Shown piece by piece: positions 58,150 to 64,000 of a stretch of DNA of 64,000 nucleotides. How positions within the stretch are numbered: position 1 is the first letter of the stretch; the number at the start of each line of letters is the position of its first letter. Source of the DNA: Paraburkholderia guartelaensis (lineage in GTDB: Bacteria > Pseudomonadota > Gammaproteobacteria > Burkholderiales > Burkholderiaceae); contig NZ_SMOD01000006.1 of NCBI RefSeq assembly GCF_004353905.1, positions 124,001-188,000 on the forward strand. The letters run 5' to 3'. Both the position numbers and the translations under genes were made by a program. The notes below the pieces were generated by a model, which did no database searches, was not told where the DNA came from, and was given only the letters and a program-made list of their open reading frames with translations.

Positions 58150-59013
58150 ATGTTCGCCCGACTCCCGCTCTATTTGCGGCTCGTCCGCATGGACAAGCCG
58201 ATCGGCAGCCTGCTGCTGCTGTGGCCGACGCTCAACGCGCTATGGATCGCCTCGGACGGCCATCCGCCCCTCTCGCTGCTGATCATTTTCACGGTCGGCA
58301 CCGTGCTGATGCGCTCGGCGGGCTGCGCGATCAACGACTACGCCGACCGCGACTTCGACCGCCACGTGAAACGCACGGCCGAACGCCCCATCACGTCGGG
58401 TCGCATTCGCGCCTGGGAAGCGGTGGCGATTGCCGCGGGCCTCGCGCTCGTGTCGTTCCTGTTGATCCTGCCGCTCAATGCGCTGACGAAGCAGCTTTCG
58501 GTCGTGGCGCTGTTCGTGGCGGCGTCGTATCCGTTCACCAAGCGCTTTTTCGCGATTCCGCAGGCGTATCTGGGCATTGCGTTCGGCTTCGGCATTCCTA
58601 TGGCCTTCGCCGCCGTGCAGGATCACGTGCCGGCGCTCGCGTGGATCATGCTGTGCGCGAACGTGTTCTGGTCCGTGGCCTACGACACCGAGTACGCGAT
58701 GGTCGATCGCGACGACGACATCAAGATCGGCATTCGCACCTCGGCGCTCACGTTCGGCCGCTTCGACGTGCTCGCGATCATGCTCTGCTATGCGGCCACG
58801 CTCGGCATTTACGTGTGGGTGGGCGTGACGCTGGGCTTCGGCTGGCTCTACTGGCTCGGCTGGGCGGCCGCCGTGGGCTGCGCCATCTACCATTACACGC
58901 TCATCAAGAACCGCGAGCGCATGCCGTGCTTCGCCGCGTTCCGCCATAACAACTGGCTGGGCGGCGTGCTGTTCGTCGGGATTGCGGCCCACTACGCCGT
59001 CGCGGGACTCTGA
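58150..59013 (+). CDS. ubiA: 4-hydroxybenzoate octaprenyltransferase
   Basis: 287-aa integral membrane prenyltransferase that attaches the isoprenoid tail in ubiquinone synthesis. Two Asp-rich motifs bind the prenyl diphosphate: NDYADRDFD (about residues 67-75) and [12 protein letters not shown] (about 180-191). Eight or nine helices are predicted. The ATG at 58150 was chosen because the [20 protein letters not shown] start is typical. It is a single gene converging on proC. Confidence 0.95.
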   Translation: MFARLPLYLRLVRMDKPIGSLLLLWPTLNALWIASDGHPPLSLLIIFTVGTVLMRSAGCAINDYADRDFDRHVKRTAERPITSGRIRAWEAVAIAAGLALVSFLLILPLNALTKQLSVVALFVAASYPFTKRFFAIPQAYLGIAFGFGIPMAFAAVQDHVPALAWIMLCANVFWSVAYDTEYAMVDRDDDIKIGIRTSALTFGRFDVLAIMLCYAATLGIYVWVGVTLGFGWLYWLGWAAAVGCAIYHYTLIKNRERMPCFAAFRHNNWLGGVLFVGIAAHYAVAGL

Positions 59014-59026
59014 GGCCAGATCGATG

Positions 59027-59067
59027 AAAAAAGCGCCGGGTGCATGACACACCCGGCGCTTTTTTTA
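59027..59067. terminator. Bidirectional terminator between ubiA and proC
   Basis: Sixteen bases at 59027-59042 pair perfectly with 59050-59065 around a 7-base loop, with A and T runs on either side. Confidence 0.93.
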
Positions 59068-59086
59068 TCTGGACGCTGCAGCAGGT

Positions 59087-59902
59087 TTACTGCTTGCCGA
59101 ATTCCTCGCCCATTTCCTTCGCACGTGCATCGGCCGCGAGCGCGCCCTTGACGATGGCGGCCTTCACGCCCGACGCGTCGAACGACGCCAGCGCCGCAGC
59201 GGTCGTGCCGCCCTTGGAGGTCACACGCTCGCGCAGCACGGCGGGCGGCTCGTCCGATTGCAGCGCGAGTTGCGCCGCGCCCGTGAACGTGGCGATGGCG
59301 AGCGCGCGGCCTTGCTGCTCGTCCATGCCGAGCTGGCGCGCCGCTTCTTCGAGCGCTTCGATGAAGTAGAAGACGTAGGCTGGGCCGCTGCCCGAGATGC
59401 CCGTGACCGCGTCGATCTTCGCTTCGTCGTCGAACCAGACCGTTTGGCCGACTGCGCCGAGCACATCCGAAGCGAGCTGGCGGCCCGCTGCGTCCACGCC
59501 GCTGCTCGCGACGAGGCCGGTTGCGCCCATGCCGATCAGCGCGGGCGTGTTCGGCATCGTGCGCACGACGCGCGCGTGGCCACCCAGCCAACGCGAGAGG
59601 TCGTCGATGCGAATGCCGGCCATGATGCTGATGACGACCTGATTGGCGCCCAGGTGCGGGGCGATGCCTTCGGCCACGGCCTTGGCGATTTGCGGCTTCA
59701 CGGCGATCAGAACCGCGTCGTAAGAAGCGAGCGCGGAGTCCGCCGCAGCGCCGGTGCGCACGCCGAACTGCTCGGCGCTGCGCTTGCGGGCGTCCTCGTT
59801 CGGATCGATCGCGTAGAGGTTGTCGGCGGGAACGCCCTTGCGGATCAGGCCGCCGATGAGTGCGGCGGCCATGTTGCCGCCGCCGATGAAGGCAATTTTC
59901 AT
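59087..59902 (-). CDS. proC: Pyrroline-5-carboxylate reductase
   Basis: 271 aa. It makes proline with NAD(P)H. The N-terminal nucleotide fold is MKIAFIGGGNMAAALIGGL, and the C-terminal signature VTSKGGTTAAALASFDASGV is diagnostic. It starts 22 bases after the PLP-homeostasis gene on the same strand, the same pair (yggS-proC) as in E. coli. Confidence 0.96.
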   Translation of the reverse strand: MKIAFIGGGNMAAALIGGLIRKGVPADNLYAIDPNEDARKRSAEQFGVRTGAAADSALASYDAVLIAVKPQIAKAVAEGIAPHLGANQVVISIMAGIRIDDLSRWLGGHARVVRTMPNTPALIGMGATGLVASSGVDAAGRQLASDVLGAVGQTVWFDDEAKIDAVTGISGSGPAYVFYFIEALEEAARQLGMDEQQGRALAIATFTGAAQLALQSDEPPAVLRERVTSKGGTTAAALASFDASGVKAAIVKGALAADARAKEMGEEFGKQ

Positions 59903-59924
59903 GGTGATGGAATCGTTCAGTGAA

Positions 59925-60623
59925 TCAGTGAGAGTAGTCGCGCGCGCCGAAAATCGCGGTGCCGACGCGCACGATCGTCGCGCCTTCGAGCACCGCGGCT
60001 TCGAGGTCGGCCGACATGCCCATGGAGAGCGTGTCGAGCGCGAGGCCTTCTGCGCGTAGCGCGTCGAACAGCTCGCGCAGTTGGCGGTGCGGCGCGCGTT
60101 GCGCCTCGAGCGAGGTTTCCGGCTCGGGAATCGACATGAGCCCGCGCAGGCGCAGGTTGGGCAGGGCGGCGATCTGGCGCGCGACCTGCTGCGCTTCTTG
60201 CGGGGTGACGCCGCTCTTGCTGGCCTCGCCGCTCACGTTGACCTGGAGGCAGACGTTGAGCGGCGCCATGCCGGCGGGACGTTGCGCCGACAGGCGTTCG
60301 GCAATCTTCAGACGATCGACCGAATGGACCCAGTCGAAGCGCTCGGCTACGGGGCGTGTCTTGTTCGATTGGAGCGGCCCGATGAAATGCCATTCGATGC
60401 TCGCGCGCAAGTCGGCGAGCGCCTCGATCTTGTCCACGGATTCCTGCACGTAGTTCTCGCCGAACGCACGCTGGCCAGCGGCGTGAGCGGCGCGCACGTC
60501 CTGCGCGGGAAATGTTTTCGAAACCGCGAGCAACTCCACGCTTTTCGGGTCGCGGCCGGCGTTGCGGGCGGCGGCGGCGATGCGCTCGCGGACAGCTTCG
60601 AGATTGTGGGAGAGATCGGTCAT
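59925..60623 (-). CDS. PLP homeostasis protein (YggS/PLPBP family)
   Basis: 232 aa. It has the PLP-binding lysine in VELLAVSKTFPA (about residue 36) and GENYVQE and HFIGPLQSNK motifs of the fold-type III barrel. It has no known catalytic reaction and balances free pyridoxal phosphate. The start at 60623 drops a 33-residue frame extension without similarity. It is paired with proC; glcF ends about 180 bases upstream. Confidence 0.93.
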   Translation of the reverse strand: MTDLSHNLEAVRERIAAAARNAGRDPKSVELLAVSKTFPAQDVRAAHAAGQRAFGENYVQESVDKIEALADLRASIEWHFIGPLQSNKTRPVAERFDWVHSVDRLKIAERLSAQRPAGMAPLNVCLQVNVSGEASKSGVTPQEAQQVARQIAALPNLRLRGLMSIPEPETSLEAQRAPHRQLRELFDALRAEGLALDTLSMGMSADLEAAVLEGATIVRVGTAIFGARDYSH

Positions 60624-60800
60624 CGGGGCTGAAGGCTGGCGCGTGAAATGCCGGGCGCCGCTTTTGGATCCAAAACGAACAGAACGACGGCCATTATACG
60701 GACTGCGCACGGCGCGAAACACTGGCCAGAAAGGCTATACCGAATGGCCGACTGTTGGCGCGCCGCGCGTCTTGTTACGCTGGTTCCGTTCCCGATCGGT

Positions 60801-62030
60801 TCAATTCGTCACCAGCATATGTTCGACCAGCTCAATCCAGTGCGTGACCGGAATCGCCGTGCCGCTTTGCAGGTGCGTGATGCAGCCGATGTTGGCGGAG
60901 ACGATCAATTGCGGCTCCAGCGCCTGCAGCCGGTCCACTTTCTGGTTGCGCAGCGTGTAGGAAAGGCGCGGCTGCATGATCGAATACGTGCCCGCAGAGC
61001 CGCAGCAGAGATGGCTGTCGGCGGGCAGTCGCACGTCGAGTCCGAGCGCGGTGAGCAGCCGTTCCACGCCACCACGCAACTGCTGGCCATGCTGAAGCGT
61101 GCAGGGCGGATGCCAGGCTACCGTCTTGATGCCGCGCCGCCTCGTCGCGGCCACGAGCTGTTCCTCGAATGCGGGCAGCAGCTCCGAAAGATCGCGTGTG
61201 AGCTCGACCACGCGGCGCGCTTTTTCCACATAGGCCGGATCGTCGCGCAGCAGGTGCGCGTATTCCTTCACCGTCGCGCCGCAGCCCGAGGCGTTCATCA
61301 CGATCGCTTCCGCGCCTTGCTCGATGTAGGGCCACCAGGCGTCGATGTTCGCGCGCACATCGTCGAGCGCATCGTCGGCGTAGCCCATATGCAGGCGAAT
61401 CGCGCCGCAGCAGCCCGATTGCGGCGCGACGATCGTTTCGATGCCAAGGGCGTCCAGCACGCGCGCGGTCGCGGTATTGATGTTGGGCATCATCGAGGGC
61501 TGCACGCAGCCTTGCAGCATCAGCATCTTGCGCGTGTGCTTCGCCGTGGGCCACGCGAGCGAGCGCTGGCGCACCGGCACCTTGTCGCGCAGGCGTTTGG
61601 GCAGAAGCGGCCGCACCTGCTGGCCGAGGCGCATGGCCGGCGTGAAGAGGGCGCGGCGCGGCAGCACGCCCGCGAGCAGGCGGCGCATGACGCGCTGGCG
61701 CAGCGGACGCTTCACCATCTGTTCGGCATGCTTGCGGCCCACTTCCACGAGGCGCCCGTATTGCACGCCGGAAGGGCAGGTGGTCTCGCAACTGCGGCAG
61801 GTGAGGCAGCGGTCGAGGTGCGTGAGCGTGCTCTTCGTGACTGGCGCGCCTTCCACCATCTGCTTCATGAGATAGATGCGCCCGCGCGGGCCGTCCAGCT
61901 CGTCGCCGAGCAACTGATAGGTTGGGCAGGTCGCGGTGCAGAAGCCGCAATGCACGCACTTGCGCAGGATCGCGTCGGCTTCGTCGCCGTCGGGGGTGTT
62001 GCGTATGAAGTCCGCGAGGTTCGTCTGCAT
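60801..62030 (-). CDS. glcF: Glycolate oxidase iron-sulfur subunit
   Basis: 409 aa. Two 4Fe-4S motifs lie near the N-terminus: CVHCGFCTATCPTYQ (Cys25, 28, 31, 35) and CLTCRSCETTCPSGV. The C-terminal half has the CCG domains (GCCGAIRLHMG and CCGSAGTYS) of the heterodisulfide reductase type. With GlcD and GlcE it oxidises glycolate to glyoxylate at the membrane and passes electrons to the quinone pool. It starts 18 bases after glcE. Confidence 0.94.
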   Translation of the reverse strand: MQTNLADFIRNTPDGDEADAILRKCVHCGFCTATCPTYQLLGDELDGPRGRIYLMKQMVEGAPVTKSTLTHLDRCLTCRSCETTCPSGVQYGRLVEVGRKHAEQMVKRPLRQRVMRRLLAGVLPRRALFTPAMRLGQQVRPLLPKRLRDKVPVRQRSLAWPTAKHTRKMLMLQGCVQPSMMPNINTATARVLDALGIETIVAPQSGCCGAIRLHMGYADDALDDVRANIDAWWPYIEQGAEAIVMNASGCGATVKEYAHLLRDDPAYVEKARRVVELTRDLSELLPAFEEQLVAATRRRGIKTVAWHPPCTLQHGQQLRGGVERLLTALGLDVRLPADSHLCCGSAGTYSIMQPRLSYTLRNQKVDRLQALEPQLIVSANIGCITHLQSGTAIPVTHWIELVEHMLVTN

Positions 62031-62048
62031 TGCCGCGTGTGGGTGTCG

Positions 62049-63137
62049 TCAGAAGTCGGAATACAGCCGGCCGCGATTGAAGATGCGGGCCGGGTCGAAG
62101 GCGGCCTTCAGGCCGCGATGGATCTTCATGAGCGGCGCGGGCAAAGGCGTGAAGACCCCCGCGCTGCGGTCGTAGTCGCGCCCTGTGCGGAACATCGTGG
62201 CGTGACCGCCGGCTTGCTTCGCGCTGATACGCACCGTTTGCGCGTCGGTTTCCGTGATCCACCAGCGCTGCGCGCCGCCCCATTCCATGAGCTGCGCGCC
62301 CGGCAACTGCAGGGGCTCGGCGATCGAGGGCAGCGCGAGCCGCCACAGCGCCGCGTTGGGCGCAATCGACGCAAAGAACGGATCGGTCTGCTCGCGCAGG
62401 CCCGCCCAGAAGCGCTCGGCCTCCACAGCGTCCACCACTTCGCCGCCCAGGCTCGCGCGGGCCGTCTTCACCGCGGCTTCCGCGCCCGCGAGGCGGACCG
62501 CGAGCGTGCCGTTGCGCCAGGCGCTCGCCGTCATCGGCAGCGGGCGGCCGCCCCATTCGTTGAGCTTGCGCACGGCGTCGGTGCCGTTCATGTCGAACTT
62601 GAGCGTGGTTTCCGCTTGCGGTACCGGCAGCACCTTCACCGAAAGCTCCAGCAGCAGGCCGAGCGTGCCGAGCGACCCCGCCATGAGCCGCGAAACGTCG
62701 TAGCCCGCGACGTTCTTCACGACCTGGCCGCCGAAATGCAGCACCTCGCCGTGGCCGTTCATGAGCACCGCGCCCAGCACGAAGTCGCGCGGTGCGCCCG
62801 CGCTCGCCCGCCGCGGCCCGGCAATGCCTGCGGCAATGCAGCCGCCCAGGGTGGCCTGTGCGCCGAAGTGCGGCGGCTCGAACGCGAGCATCTGGCTGTG
62901 GGCCGCGAGCGCCGTTTCGATTTCCGCAAGCGGTGTGCCGGCGCGCGCCGTGATCACCAGTTCTGCCGGGTCGTACGCGGTGATGCCGCGGTGCGCGCGC
63001 GTGTCGAGAATCTCGCCTTCGAGCGACTGGCCGTACCAGTCCTTCGTGCCCCCGCCGCGAATGCGCAGCGCCCGGCCATCGGCGCTCGCCGCCCGGATGC
63101 GTTCGGACCAGTCCGAGACGATGTCGTCCTCTTCCAT
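62049..63137 (-). CDS. glcE: Glycolate oxidase FAD-binding subunit
   Basis: 362 aa. It has a PCMH-type FAD domain (RIRGGGTKDWYG and ATLGGCIAAGIAGPRRASAG) and the GGQVVKNVAGYDVSRLMAGS flavin-binding region. It is shorter than GlcD, as usual for this subunit. It lies between glcD and glcF on the minus strand, with a 141-base gap to glcD in which I see nothing. Confidence 0.93.
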   Translation of the reverse strand: MEEDDIVSDWSERIRAASADGRALRIRGGGTKDWYGQSLEGEILDTRAHRGITAYDPAELVITARAGTPLAEIETALAAHSQMLAFEPPHFGAQATLGGCIAAGIAGPRRASAGAPRDFVLGAVLMNGHGEVLHFGGQVVKNVAGYDVSRLMAGSLGTLGLLLELSVKVLPVPQAETTLKFDMNGTDAVRKLNEWGGRPLPMTASAWRNGTLAVRLAGAEAAVKTARASLGGEVVDAVEAERFWAGLREQTDPFFASIAPNAALWRLALPSIAEPLQLPGAQLMEWGGAQRWWITETDAQTVRISAKQAGGHATMFRTGRDYDRSAGVFTPLPAPLMKIHRGLKAAFDPARIFNRGRLYSDF

Positions 63138-63278
63138 GTCGTGATGGTCGCGCTCGTTCGTTATATGGTTCGTTCGATTGTACTGAGCGAACCTCTCCTG
63201 ACAACCCGGAGCGGACCCTCATGCGGGTCACGCGATATGCATAGACTGCGCGGTGCCGGGTGGGTGTTTGCGCGTCTG

Positions 63279-64000
63279 TCAGAACCGCGGCAACTCGGGG
63301 TGTGGCAGCAGATTCCCCCGCACGTGCATGCGCCCGTACTCGGCGCAGCGCGCACGGGTGGGGATGCCCTTGTCGGGGTTGAGCAACCTGGCCGGGTCGA
63401 ACGCGTGTTTTACCGCATGAAACGCGTCGCGCTCCTGAGGCGAGAATTGCACGCACATCGAATTGATCTTTTCGATGCCCACGCCGTGCTCGCCCGTCAC
63501 GGTGCCACCCAGTTCGACGCAGGTCTCGAGAATGTCCGAGCCGAAGGCCTCTGCGCGGTGCCATTCGTCGAGGTCGTTGCCGTTGAAGAGAATGAGCGGG
63601 TGCATGTTGCCGTCGCCGGCATGGAAGACGTTGATGCAGCGCAGTCCATACTGCTTTTCCATTTCGTGGATGCGCGCAAGCAGCGGCCCGATCGCGCGGC
63701 GCGGCACAGTGCCGTCCATGCAGTAGTAGTCGGGCGAGATGCGGCCCGCCGCCGGAAACGCATTCTTGCGGCCCGACCAGAAGCGCAGGCGTTCTTCCTC
63801 GGTGCGCGAGATCTGGATGCGCGTGGCGCCATGCTCGCGCAGCACCGTGGTCGTGCGCGCGATCTCGTCGGCGACTTCCTCGGGCGTGCCGTCGGCTTCG
63901 CACAGCAGGATCGCGGCGGCGTCGAGGTCGTAGCCCGCGTTCACGAACTCTTCCACGGCGCGCGTGGCCGGCTTGTCCATCATTTCGAGGCCGGCCGGTA
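63279..64000 (-). CDS. glcD: Glycolate oxidase subunit GlcD (3' part; 5' end outside the window)
   Basis: At least 239 C-terminal residues of the FAD-linked oxidase, cut by the window end; the frame is still open at 64000 (PAGLEMMDKPATRAVE). The FAD-linked oxidase C-terminal domain is clear: RISPDYYCMDGTVPR, NVFHAGDGNMHP (conserved histidine) and GTVTGEHGVGIEK. It is the catalytic subunit oxidising glycolate or D-lactate. It ends with an extra tail of about 30 residues after NPDKGI. Confidence 0.94.
   Translation of the reverse strand, partial: PAGLEMMDKPATRAVEEFVNAGYDLDAAAILLCEADGTPEEVADEIARTTTVLREHGATRIQISRTEEERLRFWSGRKNAFPAAGRISPDYYCMDGTVPRRAIGPLLARIHEMEKQYGLRCINVFHAGDGNMHPLILFNGNDLDEWHRAEAFGSDILETCVELGGTVTGEHGVGIEKINSMCVQFSPQERDAFHAVKHAFDPARLLNPDKGIPTRARCAEYGRMHVRGNLLPHPELPRF

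Noticed and set aside
60832..63903. A 1023-residue open frame on the minus strand across glcD, glcE and glcF
   Set aside because: It is an Arg/Ala/His-rich out-of-frame shadow of three well-supported genes in high-G+C DNA.

Overview
The window is G+C-rich, densely packed chromosomal DNA of a beta-proteobacterium. Gene content and order point to Burkholderiaceae, most like Burkholderia/Paraburkholderia: recG-oxyR-catalase-dps, queA-tgt-yajC-secD-secF, rplM-rpsI-erpA-anmK/tyrS-dtd, gdhA next to gltIJKL, and a split paraquat-inducible (pqi) locus. The protein sequences are what I recognise; the genus is inference. I see no insertion sequence, prophage, integrase, CRISPR array or tRNA. This is mostly conserved core genome, and no obvious new multi-gene system stands out.

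Layout. 0.1-3 kb: a TPR-glycosyltransferase-like protein and a LysR regulator. 3.2-7.8 kb: glutamate metabolism, with glutamate dehydrogenase followed by the GltIJKL glutamate/aspartate importer. 7.9-12.2 kb: a class II glutamine amidotransferase, dihydroorotase (pyrC), a DUF3025 protein, the RNase P RNA gene and an OsmC-type protein. 12.4-14.3 kb: a candidate small RNA with two anti-Shine-Dalgarno motifs, then a strong promoter and rplM-rpsI, then erpA. 14.3-19.6 kb: anmK, diverging from tyrS-dtd-phosphatase, and a lone amino-acid binding protein. 19.7-29.2 kb: a long minus-strand housekeeping series read pepP, ubiH-like, dusB, fis, purH, ruvC, ruvA, ruvB, DUF2236. 29.4-33.7 kb: a GST, a membrane-anchored glutamate-synthase-like flavoprotein, mnmA and a Nudix hydrolase. 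34-37 kb: the proton-translocating transhydrogenase pntAa-pntAb-pntB.

37-45.4 kb: a VOC protein with a WYL regulator, an RlmL-type methyltransferase, the pqiA1-pqiA2-pqiB-pqiC envelope lipid-transport operon, and two tandem YceI proteins. 45.5-51.6 kb: queA, tgt, yajC, secD and secF (tRNA queuosine and Sec export accessory genes). 51.8-58 kb: recG, the peroxide sensor oxyR, a monofunctional catalase, a small predicted membrane protein and dps, which together look like an oxidative-stress locus. 58-64 kb: ubiA, proC, the PLP homeostasis protein, and glycolate oxidase glcF, glcE and the 3' part of glcD, cut by the window end.

The most interesting non-textbook signals are the sRNA candidate at about 12.49-12.58 kb, two short unlisted reading frames flanking the catalase gene, a precise terminator-like hairpin between gltI and gltJ, and several well-formed inverted repeats in leaders (gdhA, pntA, VOC gene, yajC-secD). 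Genes were called from protein motifs and start signals read by eye. No database search was possible.
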